NCBI GenBank assembly: GCA_937890825.1
Contig: CALADS010000089.1
Span: forward strand, 62,001 to 126,000
DNA from: an uncultured Bacteroides sp.
GTDB taxonomy: Bacteria; Bacteroidota; Bacteroidia; Bacteroidales; Bacteroidaceae
Direction of reading: 5' to 3'
DNA: 64,000 bases
The notes under the pieces: model-generated
Database searches by the model: none
Seen by the model: only the letters and a program-made list of their open reading frames with translations
Told to the model about the DNA's origin: nothing
Translations under genes and position numbers: made by a program
In this document: piece by piece, positions 27,301 through 35,523 of the stretch
Numbering within the stretch: the stretch's first letter is position 1
How the letters are laid out: every line of letters starts with the position of its first letter

Positions 27301-27910
27301 ATTCATCAACGAAAATGGTGAACTGACCACCAGCAACATCAACTTTCAGGAACGCACCAACAAATCACACCTGATTTATGAAGGAACTACCGATCCTACC
27401 ATCACAGGTAGTTTGGGCAATGTGTTCAACTATAAAGGATTGAAGTTGAATCTATTCCTAACCTACTCATTCGGTAACGTCATCCGTCTGGACCCGATAT
27501 TCAGCAACAAGTATACGGACCTGGATGCCATGCCGAAAGAATTCAAGAACAGATGGATGATACCAGGCGACGAAAAACATACTAACGTACCGGTAATAGC
27601 CGACACGTATATGAACACCAAAGACAGCTACCTGAGCCGGGCCTACAATGCCTATAACTACTCCAGCGACCGCATTGCCAAAGGCGATTTTATCCGCTTG
27701 AAGGAAATATCGGTATCGTACGACCTCCCGAAGAAATGGATTGATCCGCTGAAGATTTCCAGTTTGGGACTGAAACTGCAAGCTACCAACCTGTGGCTGA
27801 TCTATGCCGATGATAAGCTAAACGGACAAGATCCTGAATTCTTCAACACAGGCGGTGTGGCTGTACCGATGGCCAAGCAATTTACCTTTACCATTCGCTT
27901 AGGTATTTAA
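24323..27910 (+). CDS. SusC/RagA family TonB-dependent outer-membrane receptor with STN domain
   Basis: A 1195-residue outer-membrane transporter. A signal peptide (ending AEAQ) is followed by an STN (secretin/TonB N-terminal) domain near residues 30-110, which signals to FecR. A carboxypeptidase-regulatory-like domain is near 112-190 (VTGTVLSEDDGLPLIGATIL), then the plug with LWVVDGVIMEDV and SATSIYGARAMAGVIVVTTK near 270-340, then the beta-barrel. It ends in FTFTIRLGI, an aromatic/hydrophobic barrel tail. SusD follows 12 bases later. The cargo cannot be read from sequence; the protease genes downstream suggest peptides. Confidence 0.95.
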   Translation: MRRVFYLFMICFWQLCFCLPQMAEAQTGPKKQISMEFNNERMPSVFKQLEKISGYKILFTYEDVKKYTVTGKVQNKPVEEALKIIIGNKPLEYHIEDQFITISVKNAQAPKIFSVTGTVLSEDDGLPLIGATILVKGTQNGVLTDIDGNFRIENVASNSILQFSYIGMNPKELAAKPKMNVSLSTNVQTLSEVVVTGMQKMDKRLFTGAATKISAEDAKLDGMADVSRALEGRAAGVSVQNVSGTFGTAPKIRVRGATSIYGSSKPLWVVDGVIMEDVAEVGADELSSGDAETLISSAIAGLNADDIESFQILKDGSATSIYGARAMAGVIVVTTKKGKSGTNKISYTGEFTMRLKPSYSNFNIMNSQEQMDVYRNMQQNGSLSFVDSYRASQSGIYGKMYHLINRYGATAGAYGLANTPEARAAYLKQAEYRNTDWFDLLFSNSISQNHAISMTTGTDKASYYTSISVMNDPGWTKRSKVQRYTANINSTYNIFKNLSLNLIGNASFRKQQAPGTLGSQADPVSGEVKRDFDINPYSFALNTSRTLDPNEYYVRNYAPFNIFHELENNYMDLKVTDLRFQGEIKWKPIQKVELSVLGAYKHSTTTQTHYVKDYSNQAWAYRAMDDATMQKANPWLYTDPNKINTLPESVLPVGGFYRDTKYTMSSYDFRSTISYNDVFNEDHIINLFGGMELNATDRSRVWFNGAGVQYGMGMLSSYDYLFFKQGNEENTPYNTIDETKARQVAFFATGTYSWKGRYTVNGTVRYEGSNKLGRSRSARWLPTWNISGAWNAHEETWFEKLRPALSNLTLKASYSLTADRGPAFVSNSLAMIGSYNPWRPGSNVKESGLDILQGRNSELTYEKKHELNLGIDLGFLDNRINFSLDWYKRKNYDLIGYLSTTGLDGEIGKYANVASMRSHGVELTLSTRNIVKKNFKWSTDFIFSKAKNTVTDLEAFSSVMDMITGYGFAMEGYPVRSLFSIDFRGLNKKGLPTFINENGELTTSNINFQERTNKSHLIYEGTTDPTITGSLGNVFNYKGLKLNLFLTYSFGNVIRLDPIFSNKYTDLDAMPKEFKNRWMIPGDEKHTNVPVIADTYMNTKDSYLSRAYNAYNYSSDRIAKGDFIRLKEISVSYDLPKKWIDPLKISSLGLKLQATNLWLIYADDKLNGQDPEFFNTGGVAVPMAKQFTFTIRLGI

Positions 27911-27922
27911 CTCTTTAACATC

Positions 27923-29506
27923 ATGAACAATATGAAAAATAAATTCTATATAACCCTGCTATCCGCTTCACTGCTTGCACTTACTTCCTGCAGCGATTTT
28001 CTGGATACTCTACCCGATAGCCGCACTGAAATCAACAGTGCCGACAAAATCGGTCCGCTACTGGTATCGGCTTACCCTTCTTCTCTGCCGTTGCTGATAG
28101 GTGAAATATCATCGGACAACGTAATGGACAACGGTGCCCAATATGACACCAACGAACTGATAGAAAAACTTTATCTATGGGACACTCCGAATGATAACGG
28201 ATACGATACACCGTATTCAATCTGGCAAGAATGTTACAAAGCAATCGCTTCGGCCAACCTGGCACTAGAGGTTATCGAAGAGTTGGGTTCGCCCAATGAA
28301 CTGAATCCGCAACGGGGAGAGGCATTGGTATGCCGAGCTTACTCACACTTCATACTGGCCAATGTGTTCTGCATGCCTTATAACCCGAATACGGCAAGTA
28401 GCCACCTGGGAATACCCTACCGCACAGCAAGCGGCTCGAGCGTGTACCCCGAAAACCCCGAAAGAGGCACGCTGCAGGCTACATTCGAAAACATAGCCAA
28501 AGACTTGGAAGCCGGACTGCCGCTGATTAAAGACGGTGCCTACAAGGTGCCCAAGTATCACTTCAACAGAAAAGCAGCCAATGCCTTTGCCGCACGATTC
28601 TACTTGTATTATCAGCAATGGGACAAGGTAATTGAACATGCCAACTTGGCTATCGGCAACAATCCGGTGAATGCACTGCGCAACTGGGAAGCCGACTTCA
28701 GCGGAGTGAGCCTGGTAGACGACGTAGTAAATCAATACATCTCGGAAAAGAAACCTGCTAACCTCCTGATTGCTGCTCTTAAGTCACAGACTCCTTATGC
28801 AACAGGACCTTACGGAATTTACTTGCGGTATGGTCACGGACAGGGTATCTACAGCAACGAAACTATCGACATCGACGGACCTTGGCACTGGAGAGGCGGA
28901 CTGGTAATGAGCAACTACATCATTAGTGTAGTACAAAAGAATCCGTTCCCCAAGTTGAGCATCCACTGGGAATACATCGACAAAGCCAACGGACTAGGTT
29001 ATCCACACACTGTAAATGTGGCCTTCTCTACAGATGAAACACTACTCTGCCGCGCAGAAGCCTATATATTGAGTAAAGAACATAACTATGCCAAAGCGCT
29101 GGAAGATATCAATCTGTGGATTGAAAGACACAGTATGCTGAGCCAAGACACCGGCAGCGACCTTACGGAAGTGGACGTAAATAAATTTTATAACAGCTTG
29201 CCGTATCAACCGCTGATTATCAGCAAAGACCGTGAACGCAGCATGAAAAAGAAACTGAATCCCGAAGGATTCACCGTGAATCCGGGTACAGAGGAAAACT
29301 TGATTCAGCTCATTCTGCAACTGAGACGCCTGGAAACTCTGCAAGAGGGCTTGCGCTGGTTCGACCTGAAACGGTATGGCATAGAATTCGCCCATAACCG
29401 TGCCGGAGATACACCGGTGGTACTTACCAAAGACGATCCTCGCCGCGCCATCCAATTGCCGCAAGATGTTATCACCGCCGGCATGGAGCCTAACCCTAGA
29501 AACTGA
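27923..29506 (+). CDS. SusD/RagB family nutrient-binding outer-membrane lipoprotein
   Basis: A 527-residue lipoprotein with lipobox LLALTSC and a following SDFLDTLPDS, typical of SusD N-termini. Helical TPR-like segments run through the first half (ARFYLYYQQWDKVIEHANLA near residue 210). The C-terminal SusD motif LRRLETLQEGLRWFDLKRYG is near residue 475. SusD acts as the hinged lid of the SusC channel and captures substrate at the surface. Another start candidate (the fourth codon, MKNKFY) is possible. Confidence 0.95.
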   Translation: MNNMKNKFYITLLSASLLALTSCSDFLDTLPDSRTEINSADKIGPLLVSAYPSSLPLLIGEISSDNVMDNGAQYDTNELIEKLYLWDTPNDNGYDTPYSIWQECYKAIASANLALEVIEELGSPNELNPQRGEALVCRAYSHFILANVFCMPYNPNTASSHLGIPYRTASGSSVYPENPERGTLQATFENIAKDLEAGLPLIKDGAYKVPKYHFNRKAANAFAARFYLYYQQWDKVIEHANLAIGNNPVNALRNWEADFSGVSLVDDVVNQYISEKKPANLLIAALKSQTPYATGPYGIYLRYGHGQGIYSNETIDIDGPWHWRGGLVMSNYIISVVQKNPFPKLSIHWEYIDKANGLGYPHTVNVAFSTDETLLCRAEAYILSKEHNYAKALEDINLWIERHSMLSQDTGSDLTEVDVNKFYNSLPYQPLIISKDRERSMKKKLNPEGFTVNPGTEENLIQLILQLRRLETLQEGLRWFDLKRYGIEFAHNRAGDTPVVLTKDDPRRAIQLPQDVITAGMEPNPRN

Positions 29507-29537
29507 TGTGGAACCTTTTATTTAAAATAAGACATTT

Positions 29538-30419
29538 ATGAAGAAATATATAGCTTATTTAATAGTAGCCCTCACCATGACGGGAGGATTTACTGCCTGC
29601 AGCGACGACGAGCTTAGTTCGGAAAGTATCTTCGATCACGAAGCCCCTTTCCGCACGGCATTCGATAAATGGCTGCTGGACAATTACGTAACCCCTTATA
29701 ACATAGACTTCAAATATCGCTTTGAATACAAGGAATCGGATACCAAATATAACCTGGCTCCTGCCGAACTGTCTAAATCGCTAGCCATAGCTAAACTGGT
29801 GAAATTCTTGTGGATTGATGCCTATGTAGAAGCACAGAACAATGACCGTACGTTTATCTGCACCTATGGGCCGAAGATGATTCACCTGATTGGCTCGCCT
29901 GCCTACGACAACGGACTGCTGACTATGGGTACAGCCGAAGGCGGATTGAAAGTGACGCTATACAACATCAATGCGCTGAACCCCACCAAGGCAGACGTGG
30001 AAGCCATGAATCACTGGTATTTCAGCACCATGCACCATGAGTTCTCGCACATCCTGCATCAGACTGTAGAATTTCCACAGGAATTCTTTCAGATATCCAG
30101 CGGAAAATATACTGGAAACGGATGGACAAACCTAAAAGATGAAGAAGCTCTGCAAATAGGATTTATCACAGCCTACGGAAGCACAGAAGTACATGAAGAT
30201 TTTGCCGAACTGATAGCCAACTATGTGACACATGACAGTGATTGGTGGAACAAACGACTGAAAATAGCCGGAGATGCTGCCACCTATATCAATCAAAAAA
30301 TGGACATCGTGAAGGACTATTTGAATGAGGCATGGAACATCGACTTGGATCGACTACGTGACATCGTACAACGTCGCTCAGAACAAGTGAAGTACCTCGA
30401 TTTGACAACATTAAACTAA
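29538..30419 (+). CDS. Putative zinc-binding metallopeptidase lipoprotein
   Basis: A 293-residue protein with a lipobox near residue 21 (TGGFTACSDDE). The zinc motif HEFSH is at residues 167-171, and a likely third ligand is in EVHEDFAELIANYVTHD about 50 residues later. This matches the Bacteroidetes family of putative zinc-binding metallopeptidases (Peptidase_Mx1-like). Acidic residues straight after the lipid cysteine suggest export to the cell surface. It sits 31 bases after susD in the same operon, so it may trim protein substrates for the receptor. Activity has not been shown here. Confidence 0.85.
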   Translation: MKKYIAYLIVALTMTGGFTACSDDELSSESIFDHEAPFRTAFDKWLLDNYVTPYNIDFKYRFEYKESDTKYNLAPAELSKSLAIAKLVKFLWIDAYVEAQNNDRTFICTYGPKMIHLIGSPAYDNGLLTMGTAEGGLKVTLYNINALNPTKADVEAMNHWYFSTMHHEFSHILHQTVEFPQEFFQISSGKYTGNGWTNLKDEEALQIGFITAYGSTEVHEDFAELIANYVTHDSDWWNKRLKIAGDAATYINQKMDIVKDYLNEAWNIDLDRLRDIVQRRSEQVKYLDLTTLN

Positions 30420-30432
30420 ATACATCAAGAAT

Positions 30433-31707
30433 ATGAAGAAACTCTATAATCTATGGCTAATGGCGGTTACATTGTTACTGACAGTAGCCTGTACGTCTGA
30501 AGTGGACGATGTGTTTGACCAAACAGCCGGCAACCGCATAGATCAAGCCATTGCCGAGTACCAAACAGTACTTCGGTCGGCCAGTAACGGATGGGTACTG
30601 AATTATTATCCCTCTCCTACTCAAGAATACGGCGGTTATACGTTACTGGTACGCTTTCATGACAACGGTATGGCAGACGTATCTTGTGAATTGTTTCAAG
30701 CCGACAAAGTATGCTCAGGATCGTACAACGTAGAAAACAGCGCTGGACCAATGCTGACTTTCAATACCTACAACGAGGTGTTCCATTTCTTTACGGAACC
30801 TGCCAATGCCTTGGGTATTGGAGATAATGGTAAAGGCATGGAGGGAGACAGCGACTTCCTCATTGTTAAGTGCACCAACGATGAAGTAATCTTGGAAGGT
30901 AAGAAAACAGACAATAGAATGGTGATGCGCCCCCTACCAGCCGGCACCGATTGGGCAAATTATCTGCAAAGTATCAAGCAGATTACCCGAGAAGCCTATC
31001 CGGCTGCTTATGAAGTGAATATCGACAATCAGCTGATGTACAAGGTAATCCAACGGTATCGCAAGTTTATCCTGACCAATGCCGATGGCAGTACAATGGA
31101 ATTGCCTTTCCATTATACCCCGGAAGGCATCCGTTTCAGCGAAGACCTCTCACTGGCTACCCTGAAAGTAAAAGACCTGCAATGGAATCAAGAGAAGATG
31201 AACTTCTCTAACGAGCATGTTACGATTCAAGCCACTGCATTACCCAAGAATTATACAGCCTACAACCAATATGCCGGTGAATATGCCTTTATTTATAACG
31301 ACGGCGGCACAGAAGTACCGGTGACGCTGGAAGAAGAACTGTTTAATGAAAGTTACCTGATGAAGGGATTGCCCATCAACCTACGGATACGCTACAATGC
31401 CGTAGAAGGCAGCATCGGACTGGAATTCCAGGAAACTGCCGACGGTATCAGAATACTGCCTTGGGCAATAGATAGCGGTGGATTTATCACTCAAGTGAAA
31501 GGAGTAGGATTGACCGGATACCTGAAGAAAACAGTCATCCCTGGTGAAGATGGCCAGGAATCTATTACGGCCGAAACCATCAATCTGTATGACAACGGAC
31601 AATGGGGCAGTGCTGCCTGCGACTCCTTTATCGGCGTGGATGCTGTATCGGGCGACTTGATTCTGCAACTGCCCAAAATCGTTGGATTCTACCGCATAGC
31701 GAAATAG
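30433..31707 (+). CDS. DUF4302 domain lipoprotein
   Basis: A 424-residue lipoprotein (lipobox LLLTVAC near residue 20, then TSEVDDVFDQ). The N-terminal part ..RIDQAIAEYQTVLRSASNGW.. with YPSPTQEYGGYTLLVRF and LTFNTYNEVFHFFTEP segments matches the DUF4302 family, which in Bacteroidetes often stands beside the zinc metallopeptidase family in SusCD loci. It has no catalytic motif, and its biochemical role is unknown. It starts 13 bases after the metallopeptidase stop. Confidence 0.8.
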   Translation: MKKLYNLWLMAVTLLLTVACTSEVDDVFDQTAGNRIDQAIAEYQTVLRSASNGWVLNYYPSPTQEYGGYTLLVRFHDNGMADVSCELFQADKVCSGSYNVENSAGPMLTFNTYNEVFHFFTEPANALGIGDNGKGMEGDSDFLIVKCTNDEVILEGKKTDNRMVMRPLPAGTDWANYLQSIKQITREAYPAAYEVNIDNQLMYKVIQRYRKFILTNADGSTMELPFHYTPEGIRFSEDLSLATLKVKDLQWNQEKMNFSNEHVTIQATALPKNYTAYNQYAGEYAFIYNDGGTEVPVTLEEELFNESYLMKGLPINLRIRYNAVEGSIGLEFQETADGIRILPWAIDSGGFITQVKGVGLTGYLKKTVIPGEDGQESITAETINLYDNGQWGSAACDSFIGVDAVSGDLILQLPKIVGFYRIAK

Positions 31708-31746
31708 AACAACTTTCTTAGAATACACACTAAAAAAAGAGAACCT

Positions 31747-33552
31747 ATGAAAAAGAATATACTTTATCTAATCATCGCAGGCTGCTGCTTGCTGACTGCC
31801 GCCTGCAACGATGAGGATACCCAATACATCCCGCCGGTGGAACTACAATTGTCTACTTCGGCTGTGGAATTTAAATCGACCGGTGGAGAGGGAACCATCG
31901 AAGTGGGAAATGCCGACCAGCAACTGCAAGTTTCATCAAACGCTGAATGGTGTACCATAAATGGCTGCAATAACGGAGTGGTGAACTTTACCGTGGACGA
32001 GAATACGGGAATGGAGACGCGCACGGCTGTCATCTCACTCACCATGGGTGAATCGTCGGCTAAGGTGGGCATCACGCAGATGGGACTTATCACATCGTAT
32101 GAACAGGAATCTTTCTTCTCCTTCGGCGAGAACAAGGGATTCAAACAGTTTATCCGCTTTGAAAGTGAATTGCCGGTAACGGTGAAAATAGGCGACGAAG
32201 CGGCTTCCTGGCTAAGCTATGAAGAAGTGGCCGGTGGATATAACATCATCGGTACCGACAATACGGAAAGTTTGGAAAGAATAGGCAAACTGATTTTAGA
32301 ATCAGGAAACATGGTAAAGGAATACCAATTCATGCAGTTCTCCAAGGATTCGTATAACCGCGCCTGGAAAGCCGGCTTCAAATCGCAAGACGGCCTGTAT
32401 GCAGAAGATGAAGTGAGCATCGTGCCCGAAGGACAGGAAGCTACCATCACGTTCAAGAAAAAGGCTATCACTTTCAAGGGTACGCTGAACCAAGACAAAC
32501 TGAGCGTGGCTTGCGGGCAATACCTCACCCGGATGGGAGCTTACAAAATCTATCTGGGCGTAACCTTTGAAGATGGAACATCGAGCATAGAAACTACACA
32601 GAATTTCCAACTACTGCCTACCATGCAGGAAAACGGAACATGGGCACTGACTCCACAAACAAACTCGGAAGAGGGACTGGAAATCAAGAACGTAGCCATG
32701 CTGGCCGTAGAGGAAAACGGCAAGATTGCCGGTCCGATGGATTTGTTCACTGATTTGACCCTGACTCCGAACGGGGAAGCGCAGGAAATCGTCAAGACGT
32801 ACAAGACCACATTCACTTCGGCTACAGGAGAAAACTATACAGCTATCAACGACTTGATATTCAAAAATGAGGAGTATGAAATAGGTATCGAAACAAAAGG
32901 AGAAAAACATAAATTCCTAAAGAGCGGAACCTATGTGGTAAATGCCAGTGATGGGTTTAAAATCATCAATAATAACCTCGATTATACGTATTTCAAGAAA
33001 GTGGGTGAAAACCAAAAACTGGATCTGCAATCCGGCGAAATGGTGGTTAATGCCAACCTGGAAACCAAGAAATATGAAATCACCATGAACTTCATCTTGG
33101 AAGACGGCAGCAAAGTGGAAGCCACCTACAACGGAGAAATTGAAGGAGACGGTTTTGCTATCACAGATAAATACGAGATTACGCAGGTAGACCAACTGCT
33201 ACGCAGATTACCCAACAATGCTGTAGATGGACAATTCTACCTGAAGGTAGCTGTCAACAACTGGGATATTGAAATGACACTCGACCTCCGCGCTGCTCCC
33301 GGCAGCAAAACTTTACCGGTGGGAACATACACTTTAGGAAGTGATGGAGCTGCTGGAACATTGGACAGTAAGCTCAGTGAATTCTCTTGTTATTCAATCA
33401 ATAAACACAACCAGAAGTTCCAATCAGCTACTGTCAAAGTAAGCCAGAAAGAGAAGGTATATACCTTCGAACTCGATTTCACCGACAGTGATGGAGAACG
33501 CTATGCAGGTACCATCTCCGGCGAAGTGAAAGATATGGAGAATCCTCAATAA
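31747..33552 (+). CDS. BACON-domain surface lipoprotein with two C-terminal beta repeats
   Basis: A 601-residue lipoprotein (lipobox LLTAAC, then NDEDTQ). A BACON-type beta-sandwich is near residues 35-117 (LSTSAVEFKSTGGEGTIEV ... NAEWCTI ... VISLTMGESSAKVGITQ). The last 220 residues hold two copies of a repeat whose consensus is LPxGxYxx ... GxxxVxxxxxxYxxxxxFxxxDGxxxxxxxxGEI. The same repeat occurs three times in the next protein. BACON domains usually act as spacers or in ligand contact. The position matches the SusE/SusF-like surface-binding proteins of other loci. Confidence 0.7.
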   Translation: MKKNILYLIIAGCCLLTAACNDEDTQYIPPVELQLSTSAVEFKSTGGEGTIEVGNADQQLQVSSNAEWCTINGCNNGVVNFTVDENTGMETRTAVISLTMGESSAKVGITQMGLITSYEQESFFSFGENKGFKQFIRFESELPVTVKIGDEAASWLSYEEVAGGYNIIGTDNTESLERIGKLILESGNMVKEYQFMQFSKDSYNRAWKAGFKSQDGLYAEDEVSIVPEGQEATITFKKKAITFKGTLNQDKLSVACGQYLTRMGAYKIYLGVTFEDGTSSIETTQNFQLLPTMQENGTWALTPQTNSEEGLEIKNVAMLAVEENGKIAGPMDLFTDLTLTPNGEAQEIVKTYKTTFTSATGENYTAINDLIFKNEEYEIGIETKGEKHKFLKSGTYVVNASDGFKIINNNLDYTYFKKVGENQKLDLQSGEMVVNANLETKKYEITMNFILEDGSKVEATYNGEIEGDGFAITDKYEITQVDQLLRRLPNNAVDGQFYLKVAVNNWDIEMTLDLRAAPGSKTLPVGTYTLGSDGAAGTLDSKLSEFSCYSINKHNQKFQSATVKVSQKEKVYTFELDFTDSDGERYAGTISGEVKDMENPQ

Positions 33553-33575
33553 AGTAACCTCTAAAAATGTTTGAT

Positions 33576-35468
33576 ATGAAGAAATTAGCATATTATCTAT
33601 TACCCGTCGTGCTGCTGACGCTGTTCTTATCATCGTGTTCCGACGATGATAAGGCGGCACAGCCCGCAGCTACCTTGAGTGCCGTGAAGGCCACCAGTCA
33701 CTCACTGGAATTTACCATCACCCCGCAGTATGCCGAAAAATGTGCCTGGATGTGCTACAAGAAAGGTGAAACAGCTCCCAGTGCCGAGGAAATTCTCAGT
33801 CAGGGGGTACCTGCCAGCAATTCCGAAACCACTACCCAGCGTGCCATTGCCCTGGAACCGGAAACCCGCTACATCATTTTGGCAGCGGCCATCAGCCAAG
33901 GACGCCAACTGCTATCGGAGCCCTTGGAAATGAAAACTGCCTTTGCCATGGATGGCGAAACGCCTGTGGTGAAACTTCACGTATTGGATGAAGCCATCTA
34001 CTTCATGCCAAAAACTGAAACCGACAAAGGTAACTATACCTTGCGTATAGGAACCGCTGAACCGATGGACAACAAGATGCCGGCCAGCGTGGGCGACATC
34101 ATCGTGCAACTGGACCTCTATCACCAACCGGATGCTCACCCGGAAAATGCCACCCTTCCGTCGGGAGAATACCGCATGGCCACCAACGGAATCGAAGATG
34201 CTACCTGGAACGCCTCGCATACGGCTGTATTCAGTCGTTATTCTACATCGGACAACGGTATAGAATATGCACAAATGCACGAAGGAACCATCCAGGTGCA
34301 GCGTAAGGGGGATACGTATACCATTGATATGGACGTAACACTGGAAGATGGTGAAACGTTCCGCGGATTCTTCAAGGGCGATATCATCTTTGAAAAATAT
34401 GAAAAACCAGAAGTAAGTGACGGTTATCTGCCTTTCGAAGAAGATCAGGATATAACCTTTGACAGTGGTCAGATGCGCTACATCGGAAGCTGGTTCATGC
34501 CGCATGCAGACTTGATGTATCTGGAATTCTTTAACGGTAAATTCAAGGATAACCAATTGGTAGACGGGTATTATCTCTATCTGACCAGCTATATGCACAA
34601 GTTAGCAGACTACAACAACCCCAAACTGGAAGAAGGTACCTACAATGTGTTCGGAAGAAATGTAGGTGAGTCTCCGCTTCATCAGTTGCCTATGACCATT
34701 AATCACGGTACTTGGGAAGCTCCGATGGGTAGTTATATGGCACAAGGTTCCTATCTGATGCATATCAATGAAAGAACCGGCAAACAGCGCATTGCCCTGC
34801 TGCAAAGCGGTACGTTGACCGTGAAAGCCAACGGTGACAACTATGACTTTACCTTCGACTTTGTAGCCCGCTTCATTGACGAAACGGCAGAACCTATCAA
34901 GATAAAAGGTAGCTATAATCAGCAGTTCTTGATAGAAAACAAGAACAACAATGATTCACCGGACAGCGGTATGCCCGAAAAACCGATGAGCAACCTGGAG
35001 AAAGACAGGAAACTGGAATTTGCACCGCAAATGACCCATGTAACGGCTTATGCCATGGGCGATTATCTGTATCCCAACTTGAATTCCTGGCAGATTAACT
35101 TCGATGGTGGCAAGTATTTGGCCGACTACATTACCATTGAATTCTTTACCGACCCGAAGGATGGTATCGCCAGTCTTCCCACCGGTACCTATACCGTGGA
35201 ACAGAAGTTTGCACCTTACTATGCACTTCCCGGTTTCTATCCCAAAACGGCAGATACCGGCGGTATGGAGTATGCCTGGTATGCGGATATGAAAACAAAA
35301 GACGCATCTGGAATTGCAGAAGTAGCAGCCCCTCTGGCAAGCGGTACGATGACAGTAAGCCAAGAAGGAAGCGACTATAAGTTTGTATTCGATTTCACGG
35401 ACGATGCCGGACACAAGGTTAGCGGAGAATGGAAAGGTACGGTATTAGTAAACGACCTGACCAAATGA
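33576..35468 (+). CDS. Surface lipoprotein made of an Fn3-like domain and three beta repeats
   Basis: Start taken at 33576 (MKKLAYYLLPVVLLTLFLSSC); a frame from 33567 adds three residues. The lipobox LFLSSC is followed by SDDDKAAQ, a strong surface-export signature. After an Fn3-like domain of about 90 residues there are three copies of a repeat near residues 150-272, 300-450 and 478-626. Each has L(P/E)xGxY, then (E/S)GTxxVxxxGxxYxxxxD and a closing KG or GxW segment. I do not recognise a named family. It resembles a ligand-binding surface protein. Confidence 0.65.
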   Translation: MKKLAYYLLPVVLLTLFLSSCSDDDKAAQPAATLSAVKATSHSLEFTITPQYAEKCAWMCYKKGETAPSAEEILSQGVPASNSETTTQRAIALEPETRYIILAAAISQGRQLLSEPLEMKTAFAMDGETPVVKLHVLDEAIYFMPKTETDKGNYTLRIGTAEPMDNKMPASVGDIIVQLDLYHQPDAHPENATLPSGEYRMATNGIEDATWNASHTAVFSRYSTSDNGIEYAQMHEGTIQVQRKGDTYTIDMDVTLEDGETFRGFFKGDIIFEKYEKPEVSDGYLPFEEDQDITFDSGQMRYIGSWFMPHADLMYLEFFNGKFKDNQLVDGYYLYLTSYMHKLADYNNPKLEEGTYNVFGRNVGESPLHQLPMTINHGTWEAPMGSYMAQGSYLMHINERTGKQRIALLQSGTLTVKANGDNYDFTFDFVARFIDETAEPIKIKGSYNQQFLIENKNNNDSPDSGMPEKPMSNLEKDRKLEFAPQMTHVTAYAMGDYLYPNLNSWQINFDGGKYLADYITIEFFTDPKDGIASLPTGTYTVEQKFAPYYALPGFYPKTADTGGMEYAWYADMKTKDASGIAEVAAPLASGTMTVSQEGSDYKFVFDFTDDAGHKVSGEWKGTVLVNDLTK

Positions 35469-35523
35469 AAAGATACTGCTTACAGTAAACCAAATTCAAT
35501 CAATCATTCAAAAAACATAGGAT

